From Bacteroidales bacterium (GTDB taxonomy: Bacteria > Bacteroidota > Bacteroidia > Bacteroidales > JAFGXI01): a DNA stretch of 64,000 nucleotides. This document shows, one piece after another, positions 35,501-43,871 of this stretch. Position 1 is the stretch's first letter. The number at the start of each line of letters is the position of its first letter. The stretch covers positions 124,001 to 188,000 of the forward strand of contig JAFGXI010000002.1 of the NCBI GenBank assembly GCA_016936665.1, written 5' to 3'. The notes beneath the pieces were generated by a model. It was not told the DNA's origin, made no database searches, and saw only the letters and a program-made list of their open reading frames with translations. The position numbers were made by a program, and so were the translations under genes.

Positions 35501-37173
35501 CCTGCATAAACATTGCCTGCATCATCAACAGCTAATCCACTGTTTTCAACAACAATTCCTCCTGTAAATGCTACAGTAGAAGAAGCTCCATTTGGAATTG
35601 ATGCACTATTGATGTGTGTGCCTGTAGTAATATCCCATTGATGAATGACATCTCCCGCATGAGTATAAAAGTAATTGTCGTTTGATACTAAGGCTTTTAA
35701 ACCGCCTCCATTTTGCGTTTCTGGCAAGTAGTCCTCACATTTATAAGCTAAATGGTGAGTGTTATCGACCTGAAATGTGGGTTCTTCGTTCGGGCAATTT
35801 CCTATGTTTTGATTAATGGCGCCAACGTCATGGTGAGTTAAAAAAATGTATTTGGCATCTTTTGAAGACGAGATAGATCTGACTTCTACCGGCATTGTAC
35901 CAATACCTCCTATATTAGTTACATCTAAAGTAATGTAATCATTAATATTTCCACTATTTACGTCTATATCGAAGATTGCAGCATAATAGTCGAAGGAAAA
36001 CATACTAGCGACATAAGTTCCTCCTACGATTAGTTTTGTTTTATCGCAGTTGAATGTAATTGTCCAAAATTCGTTTGATGATGCTAAAAAGCCTCCACCA
36101 TTCATATGCCAATTCATACTACCTCCATTATCAATTTTTTCCATTGCAGGGGAGGTCCCAGAAGTAACATAAGAGTTTCCGCTAAAATCGGTAGCCAATG
36201 TTCCAATCCATACCGATGAGGTGTCCCAAGGCGTTACATAAGTCCAAACTAAACCTCCTGAATTATTATATTTTTTTAATGTCATATTGGTTTCTCCGCC
36301 AATAACATATGCATTTCCTACACCGTCTGCTTCTACTTCCCAAACGGCATTTGAGGTGTTAAAGGCAGCAACAACAAGCCAGGGATCTATTTCTACTGTT
36401 TTAGAGTGGTCGTAATCGGATAGTTTAAATTCTAGAATGTTATTACTGAATACATATTTTGAATCGATAATATTGTTTTTTTGTTCGGAATAATATGTAA
36501 TAGGAGCTTCTTCGATAACACTACTATAACTTGTATTTATTTGTATTTGACCTCCTTCATTCTTTAAAATTTCTATAGACTCGTTATTGATATTGCTGTG
36601 TTCATAGGAGTATTTTAATTTTATATCTTCTGCATTCGCACCAGGATGAAGAATAAAAGAGTATTTTAATTTATTGTAATCTTTTATTTCATATACTAGA
36701 TCGATTTTGTTGTAAATATTCTTGTAAATAATTTTTTTAAAACCTTTGATATGATTTTTGTTTACAACATCGTTGGTTACTTTATAGGCATAAGAATAGT
36801 ATGAATTATCGATATATTCGGCATAAACTTTTACGTTAGGATTCGCATTCAACCATTTTACATGTACCAACTCACTAGATAAAATTCGTTTACTGATAGT
36901 TGAATCTTTTTTTAAGTTTTCATCGGTATGCAAAGGGTTGCGTATAATTTTTTCGAAACGATAGGTCAACCCTTGTCTCTCAAGAAATAAGTTGGCATCG
37001 TCTAAATCTATGGCATACAGAATAGGATTATTCGATTGCCAATTTCTTCCGTCGAATTGACCTTGATTTTCGATAAAGGACAGTGAACGTTTCGGTTCAT
37101 TCAATAAATTGGCATTTTGGGAAAAGGAGAGAATAGAAAGCGAAATAATAATCGAACTTAAAAGTGATTTCAT
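29575..37173 (-). CDS. Giant PKD/Ig-repeat surface protein, T9SS type B (gliding-motility-associated C-terminal) cargo
   Basis: 2532 residues with a signal peptide (MKSLLSSIIISLSILSFSQ). The N-terminus (SLSFIENQGQFDGRNW) and following 280 residues match the domain found ahead of SBBP-type repeats. Next is a propeller-like part (about 280-660), one SprB-type repeat (about 835-890), then a long array of Ig-like/PKD-type units with paired Cys (about 890-2200). Two PKD domains follow (FTSDKIAICEDESIKFYA, YLWNFGDQDDNN; YFWDFGTGDQSN). The last 90 residues form the CHU_C/type B sorting domain (FPDAFTPDNDNHNDIFIPKG ... VFDRWGEPVF ... WDGTIKDN ... GVYSYVAKYKD). Type B clients are usually secreted or surface-held through PorV/SprF-type routes. 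Large direct repeats lie inside the gene (see 32800-34222). Confidence 0.88.
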   Translation of the reverse strand: MKSLLSSIIISLSILSFSQNANLLNEPKRSLSFIENQGQFDGRNWQSNNPILYAIDLDDANLFLERQGLTYRFEKIIRNPLHTDENLKKDSTISKRILSSELVHVKWLNANPNVKVYAEYIDNSYYSYAYKVTNDVVNKNHIKGFKKIIYKNIYNKIDLVYEIKDYNKLKYSFILHPGANAEDIKLKYSYEHSNINNESIEILKNEGGQIQINTSYSSVIEEAPITYYSEQKNNIIDSKYVFSNNILEFKLSDYDHSKTVEIDPWLVVAAFNTSNAVWEVEADGVGNAYVIGGETNMTLKKYNNSGGLVWTYVTPWDTSSVWIGTLATDFSGNSYVTSGTSPAMEKIDNGGSMNWHMNGGGFLASSNEFWTITFNCDKTKLIVGGTYVASMFSFDYYAAIFDIDVNSGNINDYITLDVTNIGGIGTMPVEVRSISSSKDAKYIFLTHHDVGAINQNIGNCPNEEPTFQVDNTHHLAYKCEDYLPETQNGGGLKALVSNDNYFYTHAGDVIHQWDITTGTHINSASIPNGASSTVAFTGGIVVENSGLAVDDAGNVYAGSKNKVIKYDENLNILQQVTVNFTVYDVAVSNNGEVFAVGAVQDNSYNGDRQGKIEAINMSASGQFQLICCDVNICPVDPVCSTDAPFNIDVSVSGGTFSGPGIVDVINGTFDPSVVGVGTYTITYSKPCGSETVDIEVLDCSPMNVCYDGTNITLTTGGVGTIIWEDWENFNSTISNEQECIDCPTATPNYVFGFYTGCSSSTCTGTDWVQFGTGTSVTPPSNWPMQISDDNGVQLSYTDLSSIPPCSACTPPTVTGAIMHVDCSGNNTGAINLTITGSSTYSISWSGPSFSSSNEDINNLYAGTYTVTVTDNLDASCIVTQSFIVNPGATGPTASLSGGGDICQGETANISVALTGTANWTINYTLDGIAQSSINNIGSSPYTFTGSDGSYIITSVSDASGCDGTVSGSATITEHEAVTVNNILAICNASQSDYYVTFDISNGDNTSYIVTPAGSGTLSGNTFTSNNITSGSNYSFTVTDQYGCSPVTVSGTQDCNCPVIGNLSGDNTICNSDCTDLTFTFSGGTFPYNFTYSDGTNSYNGSANTSPYTISVCPTSTTTYSLTSTSDGNCTGTSGGTALITVRDLPTGDVNFTDEICSGGSSNIIINLSGTPNWNIEYTANGGSTQTINNISSSPYSLTVSPTTNTTYTFTIVSDQYCDGTFINGTAQVNIYPTPTVVISGNEDICSGESSDISFTFTGDSPFSFDYFDGTNTTSITTNNNPHTISVNPTNSTVYTVTNFSDNNCSGTFSGSASVNVHNPINVSNITTACNASQSDYIVTFDINNGDFTSYQVTPAGSGTISGNSFTSNNIVSGTNYSFTVTDQYGCSPVAVSGSQDCNCPVIGNLTGNTNICNGDCADLTFTFSGGTFPYNFTYSDGTNTYNGTANTSPYTINVCPTNTTTYTINSCNDINCTGSSSGSATITVLALPNILLSGLSDICNGDAFDIELTFTGSAPYSISYNDGTNTFSQTGINSNPYTFSLNPTINTTYTFTSVSDNNCSQNINETIAVNVHEGVSVSNITDNCLAGDTEYEVNFDIIGGDISSYIVTPNNGSLSGSSFTSDPIPSASNYSFVVDDAWGCDPQTISGFVDCSCPIVGSLSGTQTICMGETATLTINVSGGTFPYNAEYSYGGNTYTLNNITSSPFSFDITPNANTSVTLNMISDGTCQGSVSGSANITVRNLPTATISGNTSICSGENTELQIQLTGNAPYDIIYTDGSTQTTINAINSSPFNITVNPTFSTQYSLIQVSDSYCTGTVSGISTITVNPLPNVYAGNDTSVCDGQIAILVASGAVSYVWNNNVVNQQSFIPISTQTYSVTGTDANGCENTDQVIVTVVPTPTAFAGNDQEICQGQYATLTASGGATYMWSTTQSTASIVVQPDQTTSYTVTVYNQGCEASDEVSVLVRESPIVNAGQDVDICEGEQTTLVANGSGNFEWSHGLGNTFQVNVSPTQTTTYTVTLTDNIGCSSSDDVTVTVFAPSTVTITPDQALICYGQSVTLTAIGADNYEWFPTYNISSVYGSTVTVNPTTNTTYYAHGTYGPGCESVATIDIEVDKVIVDIPMMDALCNGENVDINAIVSEGQAPYMYLWNNGKFTSSINETLHLSTSYSVTVFDAYGCSNSDMVNIYVFDSLKVDVYNNFDTLCPGDTILANASIYGGTGAPYLLSIDGEFSQNIVKLPVMENHDYIFIAEDGCMQVTDTLKVRTYPLPYVNFTSDKIAICEDESIKFYAQILPDELAESYLWNFGDQDDNNLSLSENPSHTYSNQGLYDVSLQIRTINGCATQYIHEELIRVEPKPKAEFKPSPLVTSILKPEILFTNQSLGADVYFWDFGTGDQSNLSDPLYLFKAIGNYEVLLVASTEFGCKDSTYKFIQVEPVVELWFPDAFTPDNDNHNDIFIPKGVNILSEGYELKVFDRWGEPVFVSDDLQVGWDGTIKDNKIGKTGVYSYVAKYKDIYEIEHEVSGIIHLIR
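32800..34222 (-). repeat. Two near-identical ~395-nt direct repeats inside the type B cargo gene
   Basis: Blocks at about 32800-33195 and 33829-34222 read almost the same at DNA level, spaced 1029 nt (343 codons). They encode TYNFTYSDGTN-type Ig units followed by CNCPVIGNL and the TDQYGCSPV / CNASQSDY segments. A third, more diverged copy lies to the left (around 32100-32430). The pattern suggests recent internal duplication. Confidence 0.75.
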
Positions 37174-37375
37174 AGAACAAGCTTTTGTTTTTTAATAAAT
37201 TTACCTTATTAAAGCTTGCGAATTTTTTAAGGCTTGTTTAGATTAAGAAATCAATACATCAATATAGTGTCCTTTCTAATCCTTTGCTAATTGGGCATCT
37301 CAAATCAATTGAAAATAAATTCGTCTTTTTTAATGTTTTAAAGGAGTTTTTGTTTAGAAACTAGTACGTCATGTT

Positions 37376-38986
37376 TTATGCGACTGAGTTTTCTTTTTGA
37401 AAGAAAGAAGGGGTAATGCCATGAATACTTTTAAATGCTGTATTAAAAACCGACTTCGATTTAAATCCAACTTTTTGTGAAATTGCTTCTATTGTTAAGT
37501 TTTTATTTTCTGGTAGGATTAATAAACTAGTGGCTTCACGAATTCTGTATTCTTTTAGAATGCTTTTGAAGTTTTGTTCAAACTTTTCGTTAATAACTTG
37601 AGAAATATAGGTTTTATTGGTTTCTAATTTATTTTCTAACATCGAAATGGAGCATTCTGGATCGAGATATATTTTTTGATTTTCGAAGAGATCGATAATC
37701 TCTTGTGTTAAAGATTCTTTTTGCTCATCGGTTAAGTTAGATGTTGTATATTTTTCAGATTCTTCGATGAATTCTTCTTTTTTTATTATTGGCGATTGAA
37801 CAGACATATTCTCAATCCCTTTCTGAACAAGTTTTTTCTCAGCTTGGTATTTTTCTTTTTTTAAGAATAAAATAAATCCGATTAATGCTAACAATACGAA
37901 GAAACCTCCTGTTAACACCCATATCCATCGCTTTTGAGTGGAAATCATCAACTTATTGAGCTCATTTTCGTTGTTTAAATTTATTACCTTCTGTTCGTTT
38001 AATTCTAAATCGAATCGAACCTTTGTTTCGGTTAATATCCTTGTTTTTTCGATATTTCGTAAAGAGTCGTTTATATTGTGGTATTTTTCAAGATATACTA
38101 AAGCCGTTTCGTATAACTTGAAGTGTTTGTAAATAACGAAATAAAAATTATAAGTAGAGTTGGTAATTTCGATAAAATCAAGTTGATATGATGCCGTTAA
38201 AGCACTGTCGGCATAAGCTAAAGCTAATTCTTTATTTTCTTTATTCATGTACAACAAGCCATATAGTTTATAGGTGCTTATTAATTTTAATATATCGTCG
38301 TTTTTTCTAATTTCCTTATATGATAAATCGATGTAATACTTAGCTTTTGAATATTCTTTTTTATATATATAAATCATTCCAAGATTTGCATTAGCATATG
38401 ATATGCCACGGTTGTTGCCTGTTCTCTTATAAACGGAAATTGCAGAGTCAAGATAATTTCTAGCCAATTCAAGTTCTCCAACATTGTATAAAGATGTAGC
38501 AATGTTATTATAAATATATTCAATCTTTTTATTTATTTTATGCTCGTGTTGGATTCTTATGGCTTCTCTGTAATGCTCGACAGCAGTAGTGTTTTCACCA
38601 ATCTCGTTGTACAGAATTCCTAACCGATTATGCATTCTAGACATTTGAAAATAGTCTTTTTTAATCATAAAGAGCTTTAATGCTTCTTTATAGTTTCTTA
38701 AGACTAAATCTGGTTGGCCCAAATTGGTTTTAGATTCTCCAAGATTGGCCAATGCTTTAGCAATCTCTACGGTATCGTTGTTTTTTAAAGCAACTTGATA
38801 GGCTCTTTGTGCAAAAATATAGCAACTATCTTTCTTTGTTTCAGAGTATTCGAACGAAACTCTGTTAAGGTAATATGCAATTTGTGGATTTTCGTGAAGC
38901 TTTTCTAGATAATATAATAAAGAATCTCCGGCAAAGCTACTGACGGAAATAAATAGGTAGGTTAAAATTAGTAGTAATTGTTTCAT
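37376..38986 (-). CDS. Membrane-anchored TPR sensor with AraC-type DNA-binding domain
   Basis: 536 residues from the ATG at 38986, taken because it opens at the signal sequence (MKQLLLILTYLFISVSSFAG); a start at 39001 adds 5 residues. About seven tetratricopeptide repeats (30-330; e.g. ALANLGESKTNLGQPDLV, YNNIATSLYNVGELELAR, YANANLGMIYIYKKEYSKA) are periplasmic. A coiled segment and one membrane span (about 352-375, WVLTGGFFVLLALIGFILFL) follow. The C-terminal 130 residues are cytoplasmic and end in an AraC/XylS double helix-turn-helix (EYRIREATSLLIL ... TIEAISQKVGFKSKSVFNTA). It joins sensing and DNA binding in one membrane protein. Ligand and targets are unknown. It is last in a leftward run starting at hutH, with small gaps. 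Confidence 0.85.
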   Translation of the reverse strand: MKQLLLILTYLFISVSSFAGDSLLYYLEKLHENPQIAYYLNRVSFEYSETKKDSCYIFAQRAYQVALKNNDTVEIAKALANLGESKTNLGQPDLVLRNYKEALKLFMIKKDYFQMSRMHNRLGILYNEIGENTTAVEHYREAIRIQHEHKINKKIEYIYNNIATSLYNVGELELARNYLDSAISVYKRTGNNRGISYANANLGMIYIYKKEYSKAKYYIDLSYKEIRKNDDILKLISTYKLYGLLYMNKENKELALAYADSALTASYQLDFIEITNSTYNFYFVIYKHFKLYETALVYLEKYHNINDSLRNIEKTRILTETKVRFDLELNEQKVINLNNENELNKLMISTQKRWIWVLTGGFFVLLALIGFILFLKKEKYQAEKKLVQKGIENMSVQSPIIKKEEFIEESEKYTTSNLTDEQKESLTQEIIDLFENQKIYLDPECSISMLENKLETNKTYISQVINEKFEQNFKSILKEYRIREATSLLILPENKNLTIEAISQKVGFKSKSVFNTAFKSIHGITPSFFQKENSVA

Positions 38987-39026
38987 AACACAATAATACA
39001 TATATTAATTGTCTTATGAAAATCTT

Positions 39027-40079
39027 TTATTGTAACTCGAAGTTCATTATAATAGGTTGATGATCAGAATTTTGAAAATTTAAATCGACGACAGAAACAA
39101 AGTTAACTTTAATATTTGGCGATACTAAGAAAAAGTCGAGCACAGTAGTAGAAGTTTCTCCTTTTATGTAGGGTTTGATGTTTGAACGATTGGTAGCTTG
39201 CTCGTTATCGAAGACTAATTGCCAATTGCTAGGAAAAATATTTCTGTCTAATGTACTTAATATAAAACTCTCACTGTCAGAGTGTTTTCCGAAATTATCG
39301 GTGTTTAAACCCGGAGGATTTTGATTCCAGTCTCCACCAACAACAAAGTAATTTCCATTTTCAGCTTCGACTTCTAAGAATTTCTTTAAATATTCTAATT
39401 GCTGTTTTTTAAGCGATCCGTCGTCAAAAGCAGAGTTGTGTGTATTAATAATTATAAAATCTTTGCCATCTTCGACTCTGTATCTCGAAGCAATAAAACA
39501 ACGATCGAGCATAAATAGCGAAGTTGGCCAATCGTAATTTCCAGGGAACGCATATCGGGTTGCATTCATAGGCACTTTTGTAGACATTGTTAAAAGACCG
39601 GCTTTAACTGCACCCATTGGCTCCGAAATTGGAACAGGTACAAAATCTACCAAATAATTATCGGCATAAATCGATAAATAATTTGGTAATACTTTTTCGA
39701 GCGTATCTTTTTCGTTGATGTAATACGAACGTTTAGCTTGGACATCGACTTCTTGAAGTAGTATAAAATCGACATTTCTTTGGTTTTCGAGTACCGATTT
39801 TATTGACGATAAGTTCTCTAATGTTTTTTCGTAAGAAGTTCTAACTTGCTTACCTCCATCGTAAAAGAAATCCATATCGGCGCCTAATCCTGCATAACCA
39901 ATATTCCAGCTTAATATATTGTATGATGTTTTTTTAATTTTGTGGAATTCGGAGGTGTCCAACAACGAAATTTCTTTCTCAGGTTGGTAGTCATTTATTG
40001 TAAAATATGCCAAGAAACCACCAATGATTACTACTACTGCAATAACTATTTTAAATAGAATTTTGATAATCTTTTTCAT
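39027..40079 (-). CDS. Membrane-anchored endonuclease/exonuclease/phosphatase family protein
   Basis: 350 residues with an N-terminal membrane anchor (IVIAVVVIIGGFLAYFTI). The EEP fold is indicated by LSWNIGYAG (catalytic Asn), the metal-binding LLQEVD, the INTHNSAF strand, VGGDWNQNP (Asp/Asn of the active site) and the final SDHQPI (catalytic Asp-His). EEP members cleave nucleic acids, inositol phosphates or sphingomyelin; the envelope location argues for an extracytoplasmic phosphodiesterase rather than DNA repair. It lies 35 nt after the PolB-like exonuclease gene and 25 nt ahead of the TPR-AraC stretch, so probably in one operon. Confidence 0.8.
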   Translation of the reverse strand: MKKIIKILFKIVIAVVVIIGGFLAYFTINDYQPEKEISLLDTSEFHKIKKTSYNILSWNIGYAGLGADMDFFYDGGKQVRTSYEKTLENLSSIKSVLENQRNVDFILLQEVDVQAKRSYYINEKDTLEKVLPNYLSIYADNYLVDFVPVPISEPMGAVKAGLLTMSTKVPMNATRYAFPGNYDWPTSLFMLDRCFIASRYRVEDGKDFIIINTHNSAFDDGSLKKQQLEYLKKFLEVEAENGNYFVVGGDWNQNPPGLNTDNFGKHSDSESFILSTLDRNIFPSNWQLVFDNEQATNRSNIKPYIKGETSTTVLDFFLVSPNIKVNFVSVVDLNFQNSDHQPIIMNFELQ

Positions 40080-40114
40080 ACTTAAAGTTTTGATTATATG
40101 GGTTTAATAATTAG

Positions 40115-40813
40115 TTAGCTTATAACGTTCCAAATATAGTTATTTATATCTAAAGAATTTAATTTTAAATAAACTTTCAATAAAGTCTGAACATCTTTCT
40201 CGCAATATTTTTTTATTCGGTCGAGGTCTTTTTCTTCATAATAAACCCTTGCAACATCAGCCCCATTAATATCGTCTTTTGGTGTAGGAATGTTGAATAG
40301 TTTGGCTAATAATTCTAACGAAGTGAAATGCTTATAATCGCCAAATTTCCACAGTTCCATCGTGTCGATATGCTTTATTTCCCATGGTCTCTTGCCCGAA
40401 AGGTTTAATATTTCCGGTATTTGAATTTCGTTAATCAGCATTCTTCTGGCGATGTACGGAAAGTCGAATTCTTTTCCGTTGTGGGCGGCAAGTAATTGTT
40501 CGGGCTTGTTATAAAATTTGTTCAGCATCGAGGCAAATTCATTAAGCAAGTCTTTTTCATTTTCAGCAACAAAAGATTTGATTCTTACTTCGTTTTTGGC
40601 ATCGATAATACCGCACGAAATGCAAACTATTTTACCAAATTCTGCATATATTCCGGCTCTTTCGTACACCTCCGATGGCGTATTATTTTCTTTAAGTAAG
40701 AATTTTGCTTTTTTATCCCATAATTGTTGCCACTCTTCGCTCAAGTCCGAATATTGATGAATAAAAGGAACAGTTTCAATATCAAGAAATAAAATGTTTT
40801 TTGGGTCTATCAT
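40115..40813 (-). CDS. DEDD-type 3'-5' exonuclease related to PolB exonuclease domain
   Basis: 232 residues. Three exonuclease motifs are present: Exo I FLDIET (Asp11, Glu13), Exo II LAAHNGKEFDFPYI, and Exo III YCEKDV near the end with Asp as the fourth acid. Such stand-alone PolB-like exonucleases (PF10108-type) are common in Bacteroidota and are presumed to act in DNA or RNA processing. It starts 14 nt after the stop of udk. No polymerase domain is present. Confidence 0.85.
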   Translation of the reverse strand: MIDPKNILFLDIETVPFIHQYSDLSEEWQQLWDKKAKFLLKENNTPSEVYERAGIYAEFGKIVCISCGIIDAKNEVRIKSFVAENEKDLLNEFASMLNKFYNKPEQLLAAHNGKEFDFPYIARRMLINEIQIPEILNLSGKRPWEIKHIDTMELWKFGDYKHFTSLELLAKLFNIPTPKDDINGADVARVYYEEKDLDRIKKYCEKDVQTLLKVYLKLNSLDINNYIWNVIS

Positions 40814-40827
40814 ATCGTGTTTAGTTT

Positions 40828-41439
40828 CTATTGGTCTAATTTACGGTGAATGAAATGTGTGAGCACATCAATAGCCACGGTGTTTTTTCCACCTTGTGGC
40901 ATAATAATGTCGGCATATCTCATAGAGGGAGCGATGAACTCTAAATGCATTGGTTTTACAATAGCGTCGTACCTCTGCAATACATCTTCTACGGTTCGTC
41001 CACGTTCTACTGTATCGCGCTGAATAATTCTGCTTAAACGATCATCATTATCTGCCGAAACGAAAACTTTAATATCGAATTTATCTCGTAATATTTTTTG
41101 AGAAAGGATAAGAATGCCTTCAACAATAATAACTTTTTTAGGAGAAACGGTTCTGCTCTCTTCCAAGCGTTCGCAGGTTATGTATGAATAAGTAGGTTCT
41201 TCGACCGCTTGATTTTTTTTCAGTTGTTTAATGTGCTTAGCCAATAATTCAAACTCTATAGCATCCGGATGGTCGAAATTAATCTTCTTTCTTTCTTCCA
41301 TTGGAATATGACTATTGTCTTTATAATAAGAGTCTTGAGAAAGGATAGCAACAGAATCCGGAGGTAAACTCTCGATAATTTTTCTAACTACTGTTGTCTT
41401 TCCGGAACCGGATCCTCCTGCTATACCTATCACTATCAT
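40828..41439 (-). CDS. udk: Uridine kinase
   Basis: 203 residues, typical for the family (about 205-215). P-loop GIAGGSGSGKTT (5-16), the DSYYKD segment and NFDHPDAIEFELL substrate region, YSYITCERLEES, and the RDTVERGRTVEDVLQRY lid are all present. It phosphorylates uridine and cytidine in pyrimidine salvage in the cytoplasm. It lies 12 nt after hutH and 14 nt ahead of the exonuclease gene. Confidence 0.95.
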   Translation of the reverse strand: MIVIGIAGGSGSGKTTVVRKIIESLPPDSVAILSQDSYYKDNSHIPMEERKKINFDHPDAIEFELLAKHIKQLKKNQAVEEPTYSYITCERLEESRTVSPKKVIIVEGILILSQKILRDKFDIKVFVSADNDDRLSRIIQRDTVERGRTVEDVLQRYDAIVKPMHLEFIAPSMRYADIIMPQGGKNTVAIDVLTHFIHRKLDQ

Positions 41440-41451
41440 TTTGTATTGTTT

Positions 41452-42939
41452 TTAAATTGAGTATTCGTTTATAAAATTAATGGATTCCTGAATTTTAGGA
41501 TACATCATTTCATCATTTTCTACTAAAGAAACTTTCGATCGGTAATCAATAAGTAAATTTTCAACAAAGGGGCTCGATTTTAAAGGTCTTCTAAATTCAA
41601 GTGCTTGCGAGGCATTCATCAGTTCAATAGCAAAAATTTTATCTAAATTTTCAGCAATTTTATAAGCTTTCGTTGCTGCATTTGCTCCCATACTTACATG
41701 GTCTTCTTGCCCTTGAGACGATTCAATGGAGTCTACGGAAGCAGGAGAGGCTAATTGTTTGTTTTGACTTACAATAGATGCTGCTGCGTATTGAGGAATC
41801 ATAAATCCTGAATTTAAACCGGGATTAGATACTAAAAACGAAGGTAAACCTCTTTTTCCTCCGATAAGCTGATAGGTTCTTCGTTCAGAAATATTACCTA
41901 ACTCAGCCAATGCTATTCCAAGCATGTCCATAGCCAAAGCCAAGTGTTGACCATGGAAATTGCCGGCAGAAATAATTAAGTCTTCATCAGGGAAAATAGT
42001 TGGATTATCGGTTACCGAGTTAATCTCTTTTAAAACCACAGAAGCCACATACGACAAGGCATCTTTAGATGCCCCGTGAACCTGAGGCATGCAACGGAAA
42101 GAGTAGGGGTCTTGAACATGTTCTTTATGTTGATCGATAAGTTCGCTACCTTCGAGAAACTTTAGAATATTAGCAGCAGTGTCAACTTGGCCTTGGTGTG
42201 GACGCACTTGATGCACTTGTGGAAAAAAGGCTTCTTTTCTTCCGTCGTATGCTTCTAAAGATACTGTACCTATAATATCTGCCCATTTCGATAATTTGTT
42301 TGCTTTCAAAATAAGATAACTGGCATAGGCACTCATAAATTGGGTTCCGTTTAAAAACGCTAAACCTTCTTTAGATTGCAACTCAATAGCATCCCAACCT
42401 AGTTGTTGATAAACTTTAGCTGTCGATTGTTTTTCCCCTCGATAATAGACTTCGCCTAATCCTAAAATTGGTAAGGTTAAATGTGCCAATGGGGCTAAAT
42501 CGCCCGACGCTCCAAGCGATCCTTGTTGATATACTACAGGGATTATATCGTGATTGTAAAAGTCTATCAAACGCTGAGTGCTTTTTAATTGAACGCCGGA
42601 ATGTCCGTATGCAACCGATTGTATTTTAAGGAGTAACATCAGTTTTACAATTTCACTAGGCACTTCGTCTCCTAAACCGCAAGCGTGGGACATTACTAAA
42701 TTCTTCTGTAATTGAGCTAGATTTTCACCAGAAATACTTTTGTTATATAAGGAACCAAAACCGGTATTAATTCCATAAATAGGTTTTGTTTCAGCTTTCA
42801 TTTTTTGGTCGAGGTAGGCTCGACATTTTGATATTTTTAATTCTGCTTCTTCCGATAAAGCAAGGCTTAACTTATGATCTATAATTGATTGTAAATCGTC
42901 AAAACTTAGATGTTTTGTGGAAATATAATGTGTTTTCAT
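41452..42939 (-). CDS. hutH: Histidine ammonia-lyase
   Basis: 495 residues. The MIO-forming Ala144-Ser145-Gly146 sits in GSLGASGDLAPLAHL, and other conserved HAL blocks include YGINTGFG and SSQGQEDHVSMGANAA near residue 415. It turns L-histidine into urocanate and ammonia. No hutU, hutI or hutG is in this window; instead udk and nuclease genes follow. A related phenylalanine/tyrosine lyase specificity is less likely given the HAL-like motifs and length. No TAnnTTTG promoter was seen in the 125-nt upstream gap. Confidence 0.92.
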   Translation of the reverse strand: MKTHYISTKHLSFDDLQSIIDHKLSLALSEEAELKISKCRAYLDQKMKAETKPIYGINTGFGSLYNKSISGENLAQLQKNLVMSHACGLGDEVPSEIVKLMLLLKIQSVAYGHSGVQLKSTQRLIDFYNHDIIPVVYQQGSLGASGDLAPLAHLTLPILGLGEVYYRGEKQSTAKVYQQLGWDAIELQSKEGLAFLNGTQFMSAYASYLILKANKLSKWADIIGTVSLEAYDGRKEAFFPQVHQVRPHQGQVDTAANILKFLEGSELIDQHKEHVQDPYSFRCMPQVHGASKDALSYVASVVLKEINSVTDNPTIFPDEDLIISAGNFHGQHLALAMDMLGIALAELGNISERRTYQLIGGKRGLPSFLVSNPGLNSGFMIPQYAAASIVSQNKQLASPASVDSIESSQGQEDHVSMGANAATKAYKIAENLDKIFAIELMNASQALEFRRPLKSSPFVENLLIDYRSKVSLVENDEMMYPKIQESINFINEYSI

Positions 42940-43064
42940 GATAAAATTTGATTTTAAATAAAACGATTAGGTAATTGAATTTAATTATTTATAAATCAAA
43001 ACAATACATGCCTTTTCTATTTAGCTTTATTTTAAATCGTAACTGCCAACTCATTATTTATACA

Positions 43065-43751
43065 TTAGGCATCTAAATTAACAATTTCAAAATATTCAGG
43101 CCTAATTTCCGGATGATAATTTTTTAAAGTTTGGTTTAGTTTTAGGTGTTGTCCATTCACCCAAAAGTTTAATAATTGATAGAAATTCTGACTGTGATTT
43201 TTGTGCTTTGTGTGTGCCAATTCGTGTAAAATGATATAGTCTATCAATACTTTTGGCAAAATCATTAGATAAGCAGAAAGATTGATGTGATTACTGGATG
43301 AACAAGAGCCCCATCTTGTTTTTGCACTGTTAATTTTAAGTCCGTTATAACTTAAATTAAATTGATTACACCAATGTTGAACACGCTGGTGTAAATAGAA
43401 TTTAGCTTCTTTTTTAAGCAATAGTAATAAATAGGACTTCAACTTCTCGGGCTGATCTACATCAGCATTGATTTTTAAATGATGATTCAGTAGTCTTGCG
43501 TTTGTTTTTTCGTTTATAGGAGGGTGGATTGAAAATTGATGAAAGTGGGTTTTGTATATCTTACCGTACTTGAAATTTACAGACTCTTTTTCTTTTATTT
43601 TTTGTTGAATACTATCTTTATGCTCTTGTAAAAAAATGTAAGCTTGTTTTTCGTTACCAAATCTAGGAATGGTAACGATTACAAGACCATCTTCTTTTAT
43701 CTTGATGATGTATCTTTTTGCACGATTATTTTTATTAAAAATCACTTTCAT
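43065..43751 (-). CDS. YgjP/DUF45-like zinc metallopeptidase
   Basis: 228 residues. The zinc motif HELAH at 176-180 is followed by KHKNHSQNFYQLL, and the family-specific segment TRWGSCSSSNHINLSAYLMILP precedes it in the order expected of the YgjP-type (M48-related, WLM/DUF45) family. There is no signal peptide, so it is probably cytoplasmic. Family members are poorly characterised; some are encoded near restriction or salvage systems, which is not the case here. It is a single gene divergent from cysC, with its own promoter box. Confidence 0.85.
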   Translation of the reverse strand: MKVIFNKNNRAKRYIIKIKEDGLVIVTIPRFGNEKQAYIFLQEHKDSIQQKIKEKESVNFKYGKIYKTHFHQFSIHPPINEKTNARLLNHHLKINADVDQPEKLKSYLLLLLKKEAKFYLHQRVQHWCNQFNLSYNGLKINSAKTRWGSCSSSNHINLSAYLMILPKVLIDYIILHELAHTKHKNHSQNFYQLLNFWVNGQHLKLNQTLKNYHPEIRPEYFEIVNLDA

Positions 43752-43761
43752 AAAACCTTTG

Positions 43762-43769
43762 CAAAGGTA
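43762..43769 (-). promoter_or_regulatory. Bacteroidota -7 box for the YgjP-like gene
   Basis: The minus strand reads TACCTTTG, 10 nt from the ATG at 43751, implying an almost leaderless mRNA. A TTG lies 17 nt upstream on that strand. Confidence 0.5.
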
Positions 43770-43824
43770 ATTTAAAGCACTTGTTTCAATGCAATTCTTC
43801 GAAAATAATGTCGATAGCAGTTTG

Positions 43825-43856
43825 TTTTGATTTCTAAAGGCTTCTTGCTATCTTTG
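43825..43856 (+). promoter_or_regulatory. Consensus promoter of the cysCDN operon
   Basis: TTTTG ending at 43829, 19 nt, then TATCTTTG at 43849-43856: a full match to the Bacteroidota promoter pattern. Transcription would begin near 43863, which rules out the longer reading frame that opens at 43827 and sets cysC at 43872. Confidence 0.75.
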
Positions 43857-43871
43857 CAAAAATTTTTTCGA

